From: Mucilaginibacter sp. KACC 22063
GTDB taxonomy: Bacteria; Bacteroidota; Bacteroidia; Sphingobacteriales; Sphingobacteriaceae
Direction of reading: 5' to 3'
NCBI RefSeq assembly: GCF_028736115.1
Contig: NZ_CP117877.1
Location: 3,844,001 to 3,908,000, forward strand
DNA length: 64,000 nt
Below the pieces are notes generated by a model. The model did not search any database and was not told where the DNA came from. It saw only the letters and a program-made list of their open reading frames with translations. Of this stretch, positions 51,257 through 60,704 are shown one piece after another. The position numbers and the translations under genes were made by a program. Each line of letters opens with the position of its first letter. Positions within the stretch are counted from its first letter, which is position 1.

Positions 51257-52024
51257 ATGAAATATCTAAGCATCACTATAGCGTTCATCATCGCATTTAC
51301 ACAAGGCATATTTGCCCAGGGGAAAAGGTTTACACCAAGCGGAACTATTGAGTTTGAAAAAACCGTGAACATGTATGCCCTTATCCAAAAAATGATTGAC
51401 AAAGACAATGAATCGTTTTATGCCCCCTTGTTTGATCAATACAAAAAGCAGAAGCCTCAATTTAAAAAACTAAAAAGCACACTCACATTCGGCAAAGGGC
51501 AAACTTTATTTACCCCAACTGAAGATGAAGATAACGACAATACGTTTGGCAGCCCTATGGTTTCACAGAATAATACTACTTATACCGACCTGACCACAGG
51601 AATGAGTGTTACGCAAAAGAAAGTGTACGAGAACTTATTTTTAGTGAAAGATACCGTACGCCGCATTAAATGGAAGATCACCGACGAACGCCGCGATATA
51701 GCAGGATATCCATGCCGACGGGCAAATGCTTTGGTGATGGATTCTATATATGTAGTTGCATTTTATACTGATGAAATACCTACATCCGGTGGGCCGGAAT
51801 CATTCACCGGATTACCAGGTATGATATTAGGCCTTGCCATGCCGCATGAAAACATTACCTGGTTTGCTACTAAAGTCACCGATCAGCCTATACCGGCCAA
51901 TAACATAAAGCCACCTGTAAAGGGCAAGCCAATGGACAATAAAAAACTAAAGGAAACAATTTTAGGAGCTATGGCCGATTGGGGCAATTACGGTAAATCA
52001 GCATTAAAAGCGCTCATGCTCTGA
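51257..52024 (+). CDS. GLPGLI-family secreted protein
   Basis: 255 aa from the ATG at 51257 (MKYLSITIAFIIAFTQGIFA), with a signal peptide of residues 1-20. The family motif appears as FTGLPGMILGLAMPHENITW near the C-terminus, and the central KWKITDERRDIAGYPCRRAN is typical. GLPGLI proteins travel with outer-membrane barrel proteins (here the gene 7 bp upstream) and have no assigned function. Probably outer-membrane-associated or periplasmic. Confidence 0.85.
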   Translation: MKYLSITIAFIIAFTQGIFAQGKRFTPSGTIEFEKTVNMYALIQKMIDKDNESFYAPLFDQYKKQKPQFKKLKSTLTFGKGQTLFTPTEDEDNDNTFGSPMVSQNNTTYTDLTTGMSVTQKKVYENLFLVKDTVRRIKWKITDERRDIAGYPCRRANALVMDSIYVVAFYTDEIPTSGGPESFTGLPGMILGLAMPHENITWFATKVTDQPIPANNIKPPVKGKPMDNKKLKETILGAMADWGNYGKSALKALML

Positions 52025-52041
52025 TGCGGCGCTGTATACCT

Positions 52042-53334
52042 TTAAAATATTTCGCCTACATCAATAAATAAACCACGCGAGTGATTTCGGCCAAAGCCAT
52101 AGTCAATGGCAATATTGGTGTTAGATGTTTTATTAAGCTTAATACGCAGTCCCGGGCCAATAGCCGGCTGAATAGCTTGCAAACGTGTGCCCTGTTGTGC
52201 CGACAGGCTTTCGGCATTGGCAAATACCACACCGCCTAATAGCCCGTTGCTGGTTATCCTGAAACGGTATTCGCTTTCTAAATAAACCATTTGCGCCCCC
52301 CTAAAACGGCCCTGTATGTAACCGCGGCCTGTAGCTGTATTGGGATCCCATGACGTGCTTGGCAAGTTAAGATAGGGCGCAGTGCCATGTAATATAAACC
52401 AATCATATGTCCAGAAGGCAAGCACGTTATTTGATGATTGAGGAAAACGAAAATACTTACGAAAATCAAGTATCAGCGATTGCCACGCACTGCTGCTGCC
52501 CAACCACTCGGGGTTGTTACGGTATTGTACTAACCCGAACCAGCCTTTAACCGGGTTGATCGGGTTATCACGTGAATCATGAAGCATATCGAGTGTAAAC
52601 CCAGATGCCAGCGAATGGCTGCTGGTACCATAACGCTCATAATCTGATGGGGCACCGTTAACAGGCCCTTGGTGGGTGATGTTCCAGTAAGCATCCATAG
52701 CGTAACCGATACCACCATACCAATTGTAAGCCACACGATGGTAAACCGTTTCATAAAAACGCCCGAAAGAAAAATCCATCGGGTCGCGGTCATTTGCACT
52801 GGCACCACTCCCAAGGCCATAAGTATCTTGCGGATATTTATAGAAACGATAGTCGCCTACAAAATTTAAAGCATTGTTCTTGGTCCAGATACTGCTTTGT
52901 ATAGGAATAATAAACTGTTTGTTTTGTGTGTAAGATGCACTGGCAACAACGGTGGATATTTTTGATTGCGGGCCTGTACGAAATACCATATTACCCGACA
53001 GTACCACGGCCAGTTTAGACACCAGCGTATAACCGATGGCCGGTACAACCGAAATTTCGGGTTTTGTAGTTACAGAATCTGGCTGGGGATTTAGCGAAGG
53101 CTCGCGATGAAATATGCTTCTGATCACATCAGAGATATCCTTTTGCCGGGTAGCGTCTTTAGAAACTGTGTCAGTAACAAGCTTTGCAGAATCTGCCTTT
53201 GATTTGGGCTTTAAACGCGGGATAGGCACATTTTTATTAGCCTGAGCAAAAACATGGCTGCATGTTAAAACAAGTGCTATTAATAAACATCCGGCTTTTA
53301 TCAGCAAATACTTGATATTGAAAATCTTATTCAA
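52042..53334 (-). CDS. BamA/TamA (Omp85)-family outer membrane protein
   Basis: 430 aa. Signal peptide around residues 11-30 (LIKAGCLLIALVLTCSHVFA). No POTRA repeats recognisable, so it is a short Omp85-like barrel (surface-antigen domain) starting near residue 90, with repeated strands and GxLGGVVFANAESLSAQQGT, PAIGPGLRIKLNKTSNTN, IAIDYGFGRNHSRGLFIDVG, the end motif of the family. Located in the outer membrane; may be a small assembly or lipid-related barrel (inference). Convergent with the GLPGLI gene. Confidence 0.82.
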   Translation of the reverse strand: MNKIFNIKYLLIKAGCLLIALVLTCSHVFAQANKNVPIPRLKPKSKADSAKLVTDTVSKDATRQKDISDVIRSIFHREPSLNPQPDSVTTKPEISVVPAIGYTLVSKLAVVLSGNMVFRTGPQSKISTVVASASYTQNKQFIIPIQSSIWTKNNALNFVGDYRFYKYPQDTYGLGSGASANDRDPMDFSFGRFYETVYHRVAYNWYGGIGYAMDAYWNITHQGPVNGAPSDYERYGTSSHSLASGFTLDMLHDSRDNPINPVKGWFGLVQYRNNPEWLGSSSAWQSLILDFRKYFRFPQSSNNVLAFWTYDWFILHGTAPYLNLPSTSWDPNTATGRGYIQGRFRGAQMVYLESEYRFRITSNGLLGGVVFANAESLSAQQGTRLQAIQPAIGPGLRIKLNKTSNTNIAIDYGFGRNHSRGLFIDVGEIF

Positions 53335-53354
53335 GAGTTAATCTAATCAGCCTG

Positions 53355-53362
53355 CAAAAGTA
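53355..53362 (-). promoter_or_regulatory. Candidate -7 box for the Omp85-like gene
   Basis: Minus-strand TACTTTTG, 21 bp upstream of the ATG at 53334. Confidence 0.45.
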
Positions 53363-53412
53363 ATCAGCTTTAATGATATTTTAATGAATATAATCTCAAG
53401 TCTTTAAACGCG

Positions 53413-53443
53413 AACAGGCCTGCTTAGTTAAGGCAGGCCTGTT
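53413..53443 (-). terminator. Hairpin after DUF4142 gene
   Basis: Arms AACAGGCCTGC (53413-53423) and GCAGGCCTGTT (53433-53443), 11 bp. Poor U-tract (GTTCGCGTTT on the minus strand), so possibly a 3' protective hairpin. Confidence 0.5.
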
Positions 53444-53474
53444 TGTGTGCTCTGTATTTATTAATACAGAATTA

Positions 53475-54062
53475 TTATTTCATTGAGTCCTGAATTTTTT
53501 TGATCGCATCAAGGTGAGTTTGAACGATAGGAGCAGTTTTAGCTGCGAAAGCTTTTAATTCAGCATCTTTACCGTCTTTAGCCTCTTTTTGCATCAGGTC
53601 AAGTGTTTTTTGGTGACCGTCAACCATTGCATCAACATAATCTTTGTCGAAATCTTTGCCAGTCTCTTTGCTTAATTTATCCATTTTAGCCTGATGATCA
53701 GCATCAACTGTTGAAGGTAAAGTGATGTTTTTTGCTTTAGCAATTGACATTAATTCTTCGTTTGCTTTACCGTGGTCAGATACCATCATGTCTGCAAATT
53801 GTTTAACCTGAGCATTGGCTGTTTTTGTAATTGCCAGTTTACCTAAAGCAACTTCGGCCATGCCACCATTTGCTGCATCAGTCGCAAATTTTGCATCGTC
53901 ATTATCAACAGCAATACCACCAGTTGAAGCAACGCTTGATGTGGTGTCTTTTGTTTTGTTTAAACTGTCTGCTGTTTCTTTAGCGTCCTTTTGGCCACTG
54001 TTACAAGCTTGAAACGCAAGTGAGGCAGCGGCAATCATAAATACATAACTTACTTTTTTCAT
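53475..54062 (-). CDS. DUF4142-domain lipoprotein
   Basis: 195 aa. Lipobox QACNSG (Cys20) after the hydrophobic signal MIAAASLAFQ. The mature part matches DUF4142 (ferritin-like four-helix): FATDAANGGMAEVALGKLAI, then QFADMMVSDHGKANEELMSI, YVDAMVDGHQKTLDLMQKEA and AAKTAPIVQTHLDAIKKIQD. DUF4142 proteins are stress-associated and exported, without a proven activity. Family histidines (DHGKA, GHQK, QTHLD) are present. Confidence 0.87.
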   Translation of the reverse strand: MKKVSYVFMIAAASLAFQACNSGQKDAKETADSLNKTKDTTSSVASTGGIAVDNDDAKFATDAANGGMAEVALGKLAITKTANAQVKQFADMMVSDHGKANEELMSIAKAKNITLPSTVDADHQAKMDKLSKETGKDFDKDYVDAMVDGHQKTLDLMQKEAKDGKDAELKAFAAKTAPIVQTHLDAIKKIQDSMK

Positions 54063-54138
54063 GGTAATGTTTTAATTGATTTGTTTTTTCTAAACACTAT
54101 ATTTTAAAATAAGTTTTTTAACTTAAAAAATACTTCAA

Positions 54139-55317
54139 CTATTCTATACTTAAATCAAGCTTTGCAAGCCGAATGGCGGCTTCATCTCCGGTATACTTTC
54201 CATGTTCGTCTGATAGTTTCACAACAGGTATCCAGTTGCCTTGCTCGGGCATGGCCTCTGTCATTTTAATTACAATATTCATGGCTTTAGGACCAACATC
54301 ATTGGTCAGGCTGGTGCCAATGCCAAAAGATATACTTATCCTGTTCTCGCAATGGGCAGCAATGCGGGCTACCTTTTCATAATCAAGCGCGTCAGAAAAA
54401 ATGATGGTTTTGCTAAGCGGGTCTATACCCATTGACTGGTAATGCGCAATTACACGGTCGGCAAATATGAGCGGGTCGCCGCTATCATGCCTTACCCCAT
54501 CAAACAACTTTGAATACATTTTATCAAACTGGGAGAAAAACACTTCTGTTGTATAAGTATCAGATAAAGCAATACCCAAATCCCCGCGATAAACCTGTAC
54601 CCAGTTTTCCAGGCCAAGTGAGTTAGCCATTTTAAAACCATACCGCGCTGCATGAAACATAAACCACTCGTGCGCATGTGTTCCTATAGGTTTGGTTTGA
54701 TTCAGCATAGCCATATGCACATTGCTTGATCCAACAAAGGCACCTTCTCCGTATGCTTTTAACGATTGCATAACCAATCTGTGCACATCATAGCTATACC
54801 GGCGCCTGGTGCCAAACTCGGCCACCTTAACACCCAGCTTTGCATATGCTTCAATTTTTTGTTTGGTACGCAACAGCACCTCCTCATCAGATATGCGCGA
54901 AGCATTGGTAAGCTGATAATACAGTTCACATATGAGTGACATTACAGGCACTTCCCATAAAATTGCCCTGTGCCAGTTACCTTCAATGCCTACATGCAGT
55001 TCTCCGCCCTTCTGGTCAATACTTACCTCTTGCGGATCATAGCGGTAACCTTCCAGAAAATCAAGATATACCGGATCTAAATATGGGCAGTTATTTTCTA
55101 AAAATCTCCTTTCAGATTTTGTAAGTTTTAATTCAGCCATGCGGTCAACTGCATTTCTAAGCGCCGCAGCAAAGCCGTCAGGAAATTGATGTTTTCCCCG
55201 GTTAATAAAGTGATACCGTGCACGTGCTACCGGAAACAGCCTTGTTACAGCCTGCTGCATAGTAAACTTATAGAAATCGTTATCGAGAAATGAAAGTAGT
55301 GCGGAATTCTGAGGCAT
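54139..55317 (-). CDS. pncB: Nicotinate phosphoribosyltransferase
   Basis: NAD salvage enzyme that makes nicotinate mononucleotide from nicotinate, PRPP and ATP. 392 aa, normal for PncB. Opening SALLSFLDNDFYKFTMQQAV with the FYKFTM motif, the GTRRRYSYDVHRLVMQSLK and GSSNVHMA blocks, FDGVRHDSGDP (PRPP binding) and IIFSDALDYEKV. Cytoplasmic. Standalone; no promoter motif obvious upstream. Confidence 0.93.
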   Translation of the reverse strand: MPQNSALLSFLDNDFYKFTMQQAVTRLFPVARARYHFINRGKHQFPDGFAAALRNAVDRMAELKLTKSERRFLENNCPYLDPVYLDFLEGYRYDPQEVSIDQKGGELHVGIEGNWHRAILWEVPVMSLICELYYQLTNASRISDEEVLLRTKQKIEAYAKLGVKVAEFGTRRRYSYDVHRLVMQSLKAYGEGAFVGSSNVHMAMLNQTKPIGTHAHEWFMFHAARYGFKMANSLGLENWVQVYRGDLGIALSDTYTTEVFFSQFDKMYSKLFDGVRHDSGDPLIFADRVIAHYQSMGIDPLSKTIIFSDALDYEKVARIAAHCENRISISFGIGTSLTNDVGPKAMNIVIKMTEAMPEQGNWIPVVKLSDEHGKYTGDEAAIRLAKLDLSIE

Positions 55318-55504
55318 CTGTAATAGCTAAACCATTATAAACATAAATGGCCGCGCAATGTTCACTTTGTGTAATTTAATTATAATTAAAATATATTAAA
55401 ATAAAATTATCATATATAGTGATTAAGATATTTAAATAAGTAATAATAATTTATTTATTTTACTTTTATGTAAACACCTTTACACATACGTTGTTAATCG
55501 ATTG

Positions 55505-56485
55505 ATGAACAACGGAACCACACCTCGATTAAAAATTTTCACCTGGCATATCCATGGTAGTTACCTTTTCTATTTATCACAAGGCAACTACGATATTTAT
55601 ATACCAACCAAATCTGAAAAAACCGAAGGTTATTATGGCCGGGGAGAAACATTTCCGTTTGGCGAAAATGTAATTGAGGTACCCGCCGAAGAGGTTAAGA
55701 ACAAAAGCTTTGATGTTATTCTTTATCAAACTAATCAAAACTATTTAAAAGACCAATACGAAGTCCTTACAGAAGAGCAGCGAAGCTTGCCAAAGGTTTA
55801 TATTGAGCATGACCCTCCGCGCCAGCATCCTACAGATACTAAACATATTTTAAATACGCAGGATGTAACTCTTGTACATGTTACCCACTTTAACCGCTTA
55901 ATGTGGGACAGCAACGAAACGCCTACACGTGTAATTGAGCACGGCGTAACTATTCCTCAGGTTAACTACTCAGGTCATATTAATAAAGGTATAGTTGTGA
56001 TTAATAATCTGCCTTTGCGTGGGCGTTTATTAGGGCTGGATGTATTTATGGAAGTACGTAAGCAAATTCCGGTTGACCTTGTAGGTATGGGCACAGGTGA
56101 TTTAGGTTTGGGCGAGGTGCTTCATCCGCAGTTACCGGCTTTTCAAAGCCAGTACCGCTTTTTCTTTAACCCGATAAGATATACCAGCCTTGGTTTAGCA
56201 ATATGCGAAGCTATGATGATGGGGATACCTGTTGTAGGCCTTGCCACAACAGAGTTATCTACCGTTATAGACAACGGCTACTCTGGCTTTATACATACCG
56301 ATGTTAATTACCTGATCGATAAAATGCAATTGCTGATGGAAGATGCTGAACTGGCTCGTGAAATTGGTAACAATGGCCGTGAGATAGCATTAAAACGTTT
56401 TAACATCAATCGATTTACAGACGACTGGGAGCAATTATTTGCCGAGGTAACTGCCCGTAATAAAACGGTGCTCCATTCAATTTAA
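55505..56485 (+). CDS. Glycosyltransferase (GT4-like)
   Basis: 326 aa from the ATG at 55505 (MNNGTTPRLKIFTWHIHGSY); a TTG one codon earlier is also open. GT-B fold: the C-terminal YTSLGLAICEAMMMGIPVVG has the E-x(n)-E style donor motif region and then TTELSTVIDNGYSGFI. Probably moves a hexose or heptose to a surface glycan. First gene of the plus-strand glycan operon, 5 bp before the next. Confidence 0.82.
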   Translation: MNNGTTPRLKIFTWHIHGSYLFYLSQGNYDIYIPTKSEKTEGYYGRGETFPFGENVIEVPAEEVKNKSFDVILYQTNQNYLKDQYEVLTEEQRSLPKVYIEHDPPRQHPTDTKHILNTQDVTLVHVTHFNRLMWDSNETPTRVIEHGVTIPQVNYSGHINKGIVVINNLPLRGRLLGLDVFMEVRKQIPVDLVGMGTGDLGLGEVLHPQLPAFQSQYRFFFNPIRYTSLGLAICEAMMMGIPVVGLATTELSTVIDNGYSGFIHTDVNYLIDKMQLLMEDAELAREIGNNGREIALKRFNINRFTDDWEQLFAEVTARNKTVLHSI

Positions 56486-56490
56486 TTTAT

Positions 56491-57786
56491 ATGAAGAACC
56501 GAAGTAAAAATATTGCGCTGATAAGTGAACACGCCTCTCCCCTGGCAGATTTAGGCGGCGTTGATACTGGTGGCCAAAATGTGTATGTAGCACAGCTGGC
56601 ATTACATTTAGCCACACAAGGCTACCTTGTAGATGTTTACACCCGCCGCGATAGCGGCACTATTGATGAAGTGGTTAACTGGCAGCCGGGCGTACGGGTT
56701 ATCAATGTGAAGGCAGGGCCCGAAGCCGTGATTATCAAAGAAGACATGCTACAGCACATGCAGGAGTTTAAGGATAACATGGTTGCATTTATCATCAACA
56801 ATCATTTGCATTACAGCCTTATTCATGCTAACTTTTTCATGTCGGCATTGGTAGCTTCGGGCATCAAAAAAGAACTGGATATTCCTTTTGCAGTTACCTT
56901 TCATGCTTTGGGGCATGTAAGGCGAGTACATCAGGCAGAGCAAGATAAATTTCCGATTGAAAGGTTAATTATAGAAGCAGAGGCAGTTAAACATGCCGAT
57001 CACATCGTAGCAGAATGCCCTCAGGATCGTGACGACCTGATCAACCATTACCATGCAGATCCGAAAAAGATCACCATTGTACCATGCGGATTTAGTGAGA
57101 AAGAGTTTCACCCGATAGATAAGTCAGAAGCACGCCGGATGCTGGGCCTACCTGCCAATGAGCATATCATATTGCAATTAGGCCGCATGGTGCCGCGCAA
57201 GGGAATTGATAATGTGATAAGGGCGTTGGGCCACCTAAAAAGGGCATCTGAAAAGCCGATTAAACTGGTTGTGGTTGGTGGTAACCACCATGATCTGCAA
57301 AAATCTGATTGCCCCGAATATAAAAGGTTATTAAATATCGCAGATGAACATGCGGTGACCGATCATGTAATCTTCGCCGGTAAAAAGACCCGCGACCAAC
57401 TGAAATATTATTACGCCGCGGCTGATATTTTTATTACCACACCATGGTATGAACCATTCGGTATTACACCATTGGAGGCTATGGCTTGCGGAACGCCGGT
57501 TATTGGATCAAATGTTGGCGGTATTAAATACAGCGTAGCCGATGGCCATACCGGGGCACTTGTAACACCTGAGCAGCCTAAAGAATTAGCAGAAAAAATT
57601 GATAGCCTCATCAGCGATAAAGCTTTGCTTAAACAAATGGGCCTGAATGCCATAAAACGTGTTAACACGCATTTTACCTGGAAGAAAGTGGCCATGCAAA
57701 TGGATAAGCTATTTGTAAACATGCTTAGTACTTCAAAATCAAGATTGATTAAGCAACTGGAAGGCAGAAAAGAGCAGGCTGCATAA
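56491..57786 (+). CDS. GT4-family glycosyltransferase (sucrose-phosphate-synthase-like)
   Basis: 431 aa. N-terminal GGVDTGGQNVYVAQLALHLA loop and the VPCGFSEKEF linker, then the GT4 C-terminus LGRMVPRKGIDNVIRALGHL and EPFGITPLEAMACGTPVIGS (E-x7-E, donor ribose binding). The general layout resembles sucrose synthase/SPS-type enzymes, but such GT4s often build surface glycans, and the cluster favours that (inference). Cytoplasmic. 5 bp from the previous gene, 1 bp to the next. Confidence 0.88.
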   Translation: MKNRSKNIALISEHASPLADLGGVDTGGQNVYVAQLALHLATQGYLVDVYTRRDSGTIDEVVNWQPGVRVINVKAGPEAVIIKEDMLQHMQEFKDNMVAFIINNHLHYSLIHANFFMSALVASGIKKELDIPFAVTFHALGHVRRVHQAEQDKFPIERLIIEAEAVKHADHIVAECPQDRDDLINHYHADPKKITIVPCGFSEKEFHPIDKSEARRMLGLPANEHIILQLGRMVPRKGIDNVIRALGHLKRASEKPIKLVVVGGNHHDLQKSDCPEYKRLLNIADEHAVTDHVIFAGKKTRDQLKYYYAAADIFITTPWYEPFGITPLEAMACGTPVIGSNVGGIKYSVADGHTGALVTPEQPKELAEKIDSLISDKALLKQMGLNAIKRVNTHFTWKKVAMQMDKLFVNMLSTSKSRLIKQLEGRKEQAA

Positions 57787-57787
57787 T

Positions 57788-58351
57788 ATGGCTAAGGCAA
57801 TTTTTATTGACAAGGATGGAACATTGATTCCGGACATACCTTATAATGTTAATCCGGCATTGATTACTATTTCAACGCATGCCATAGAAGGTTTAAAGGC
57901 TTTGCAAGACAATGGCTACTTGCTTATCGTTATCTCTAACCAGTCTGGCGTAGCAAGAGGGATGTTTAAAGAAGAGCAATTAGCAGATGTAGAACTTGCA
58001 ATAAAATCCCTTTTAGCTGTAAACGGAATTAAACTTCATGGCTTTTATTATTGCCCCCACCATCCGGACGGAACCGTAGAGGGCTATGACATGGAATGTG
58101 CATGCCGTAAACCACAGCCTGGCCTGCTATTGCAGGCAGCAAAAGATCATGATGTAGATCTATCACAATCTTGGATGATAGGTGATATCTTAAATGACGT
58201 GGAAGCCGGTAACCGTGCCGGATGCCAAACTATATTAATTGATAACGGCGGTGAAACAGAATGGGTAAAAGGCGAATATCGAACGCCAACCTTAGTATAT
58301 AAAACAATTAATGATGCTGCTTTAGGCATACTTCAACAGCACCTGGTATAA
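57788..58351 (+). CDS. HAD-IIIA phosphatase, GmhB-like (heptose-bisphosphate phosphatase)
   Basis: 187 aa. HAD motif I FIDKDGTLIP (D8, D10), motif II SNQSGVARG, motif IV MIGDILNDVEAGNRAG. The zinc-binding loop CPHHPDG...ECACRKP (with Cys/His pattern) is the hallmark of GmhB, which makes D-glycero-manno-heptose 1-phosphate for ADP-heptose. Neighbouring GT9 genes agree with a heptose route. Histidinol-phosphate-type relatives share the fold. Tightly packed: 1 bp after and 3 bp before neighbours. Confidence 0.85.
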   Translation: MAKAIFIDKDGTLIPDIPYNVNPALITISTHAIEGLKALQDNGYLLIVISNQSGVARGMFKEEQLADVELAIKSLLAVNGIKLHGFYYCPHHPDGTVEGYDMECACRKPQPGLLLQAAKDHDVDLSQSWMIGDILNDVEAGNRAGCQTILIDNGGETEWVKGEYRTPTLVYKTINDAALGILQQHLV

Positions 58352-58354
58352 AAG

Positions 58355-59488
58355 ATGAGCAACTGGTCTGATTGCAAGCGAATACTTGTTATCCGCCCCG
58401 ATAATATGGGCGATCTTATTATGAGCGGGCCAGCCATTAAAGCGCTTAAGCAATCTTTTAATGCGCATATTACCGTCTTAACATCATCAATGGCCAAAGG
58501 CATTATTAAACACATGCCCATGATTGACGATGCAATCATATTTGATCTTCCCTGGGTAAAAACTAATCAGCAAGCGCCTAAAGAACAGATTTACGAAGTA
58601 GTAGAAAGGCTTAAAAAAGGCAGCTTTGATGCAGCGGTGATCTTTACCGTTTTCAGCCAAAATCCCTTACCTACGGCCATGCTGGCTTATATGGCCGGAA
58701 TACCTAAAATATTGGCCTATTGCCGTGAAAACCCTTACGGATTACTTACAGATTGGATTCCGGATAAAGAACCATACAATATTATCAAACATCAGGTACA
58801 GCGCGACCTTGATCTGGTAGCTTCGGTGGGTGCATACATTAATGATGATAAACTTGATCTGCTAATAAAGGATTGCGGCCAAAGCATGCAGGAAAAGCTA
58901 ATGATAACAGGTATAAATTTAGATCAACCCTGGTTATTGCTGCATGCAGGCGTTAGTGAACCCAAGCGGGAATATCCATTTAATAATTGGGTAATAGCAG
59001 CGAAAAAAATTATTACACAATTAGGCTACCAGGTATTGCTTACAGGTGCAGCATCTGAAAAAGTATTGACTGATAAATTACAGCAGCGTATTGGCGAACC
59101 TAGCTTTTCAGTTGCCGGTTTATTTGATCTGAGCGAATTTATTTACCTGGTTAAACAAGCCCCCTGTCTTGTTTCTGTAAATACCGGCACTATACATATT
59201 GCTGCAGCGGTGAATACTCCTGTTGTGGTGCTTTACGCAGAAACCAATCCGCAGCATACACCATGGAAAGTGGTAAATAAGGTATTGCCTTTTAGTGTAC
59301 CGGAAGAAATGCGCAGTAAAAATGAGGTAATTGCGTATTTGAATAAAACGATTTATGCCCACCCTGCAGGTATGCCTGCTCCGGCACAAATAGTATGTGC
59401 AATAACAGAAATTATGAATGCGCCATACTCACCATCTCAACCGTTTCACGGAACACTGAATGAAAATCAGGCGTTTCCAGCCAGTTGA
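58355..59488 (+). CDS. Glycosyltransferase family 9 (heptosyltransferase-like)
   Basis: 377 aa GT9 protein. Nucleotide-binding N-terminus ILVIRPDNMGDLIMSGPAIK, and the C-terminal SVNTGTIHIAAAVNTPVVVL motif of ADP-heptose:glycan transferases. The last ~20 residues beyond the GT9 core (from NAPYSPSQPF) run through the end of the opposite-strand GT9 gene, giving a 77-bp tail-to-tail overlap (59412-59488). Last gene of the plus-strand operon. Confidence 0.85.
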   Translation: MSNWSDCKRILVIRPDNMGDLIMSGPAIKALKQSFNAHITVLTSSMAKGIIKHMPMIDDAIIFDLPWVKTNQQAPKEQIYEVVERLKKGSFDAAVIFTVFSQNPLPTAMLAYMAGIPKILAYCRENPYGLLTDWIPDKEPYNIIKHQVQRDLDLVASVGAYINDDKLDLLIKDCGQSMQEKLMITGINLDQPWLLLHAGVSEPKREYPFNNWVIAAKKIITQLGYQVLLTGAASEKVLTDKLQQRIGEPSFSVAGLFDLSEFIYLVKQAPCLVSVNTGTIHIAAAVNTPVVVLYAETNPQHTPWKVVNKVLPFSVPEEMRSKNEVIAYLNKTIYAHPAGMPAPAQIVCAITEIMNAPYSPSQPFHGTLNENQAFPAS

Positions 59489-60407
59489 TTGTACGGTGCA
59501 TGCGTTTATCCATTGGCCCCCAGCGTTGCGGTTCACCATCCATACTGATCACCACGCTTGGCGTTTTAAACGCAGCTGCAATATGAGATACACCGGTACA
59601 GTTAGATATCAGCATAGCTGCATTTTTGATTAATACGCCCATTGCGCCCATTGTGGTCTTACCGCAGGCATTAATGGGTTCGTAACGCATATGGCTAATT
59701 ACAGCATCCACAATTTCGGCTTCATCTTTAGTTCCGGTAATTACAGCTTTATAACCCTGCTCAATACAATAGTCGGCCAGGGTAGCAAAGTAATTTACCG
59801 GCCATTGTCTCCAGGCACCACGTGAACCCGGGTGAACGCAAACATAATTACCCGGATCAATTTCCAAGCCTGCATTATCAAGATCATTCATATCCTGATC
59901 TGTCAACGGAAACTCCAGTTCAGTGCCTTGTGCAGGTATGCCCAGGTGTTCCATTAATAAAATATGCCGTTCAATTTCAGAGCCGTAATCCGGATATAGC
60001 ATAAACAAACCATTATCCGGCTTATAATGCCCCTCTGTAGAAAAACCAGCTACATGCCTGGCTCCAAACAGTTCCATCATCGGGTTAACTAATGTACCGT
60101 TACCCTGCATCTGTATTACAAGGTCAAATTGCTCATTTTGTATCGATGGCAAAAACTCGGCAAATTGGGTGGCATCAAATGCTTGTTCGGGTAGCCCAGG
60201 GAAACCGGGAAAATGGATGAAATTATCAAAATAGACATCGAACCGTTCTGTAAAGGATTTTGCCCAGGGCAAACCTATCAGCGTGATAGATGCATTGGGG
60301 TAAGCATGTTTTAATGCTCTTATTGCTGGTATGGTGCAAAGCATATCGCCTAATTGCAATACACGGAATATGCCTATCTTTTTAATTTCGTTAGCTGGTA
60401 GTTTCAT
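59412..60407 (-). CDS. Glycosyltransferase family 9 (heptosyltransferase-like), second gene
   Basis: 331 aa GT9. N-terminal IGIFRVLQLGDMLCTIPAIR and C-terminal LISNCTGVSHIAAAFKTPSV motifs match the family. Its ATG directly abuts the DUF3072 stop (TAA then ATG at 60408/60407), so they are coupled. Tail overlaps the plus-strand GT9 by 77 bp. Last gene of the minus-strand glycan operon. Confidence 0.85.
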   Translation of the reverse strand: MKLPANEIKKIGIFRVLQLGDMLCTIPAIRALKHAYPNASITLIGLPWAKSFTERFDVYFDNFIHFPGFPGLPEQAFDATQFAEFLPSIQNEQFDLVIQMQGNGTLVNPMMELFGARHVAGFSTEGHYKPDNGLFMLYPDYGSEIERHILLMEHLGIPAQGTELEFPLTDQDMNDLDNAGLEIDPGNYVCVHPGSRGAWRQWPVNYFATLADYCIEQGYKAVITGTKDEAEIVDAVISHMRYEPINACGKTTMGAMGVLIKNAAMLISNCTGVSHIAAAFKTPSVVISMDGEPQRWGPMDKRMHRTINWLETPDFHSVFRETVEMVSMAHS

Positions 60408-60659
60408 TTATTCCTGATCGTTTAAACCGCGTCCGGTTTTGTGCTGCAGCTCGTCAATGCGTTTAGACGCTTCGGCTTTGCTCAACTTTTCATCAAATGT
60501 TTCTCCTGCCTCAGCAGAAAGTGTTTTAAGGTACGATTCCTGTGCGCCGGTCATAGGTTCATCTCCCGTTGTCCAATCATCAGGGTCTTTTATAGTGTTT
60601 GATCCTTTTATCGGCTGATCTTCATTCAACTCTTCTTTGCTGTTCTTCTCGGTTGCCAT
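60408..60659 (-). CDS. DUF3072-like small protein
   Basis: 83 aa, highly charged and without signal or membrane segment. Middle part MTGAQESYLKTLSAEAGETF, then LSKAEASKRIDELQHKTGRG, the DUF3072 consensus. The N-terminal 35 residues are a disordered polar stretch. Function unknown. It sits inside the glycan operon, abutting the GT9 start, an odd place for a cytoplasmic DUF. Confidence 0.78.
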   Translation of the reverse strand: MATEKNSKEELNEDQPIKGSNTIKDPDDWTTGDEPMTGAQESYLKTLSAEAGETFDEKLSKAEASKRIDELQHKTGRGLNDQE

Positions 60660-60704
60660 AATGCTAATATTTATAGTATTAAACCCTACCGGTTTGCCTT
60701 TGTT

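Noticed and set aside
53413..53443. A confident rho-independent terminator after DUF4142
   Set aside because: The stem is strong but the U-tract is poor, so it is listed with moderate confidence only.
57788..58351. Histidinol-phosphatase identity for the HAD gene
   Set aside because: HisB-like relatives share the fold, but no his genes are near, and the zinc loop plus GT9 neighbours fit GmhB better.
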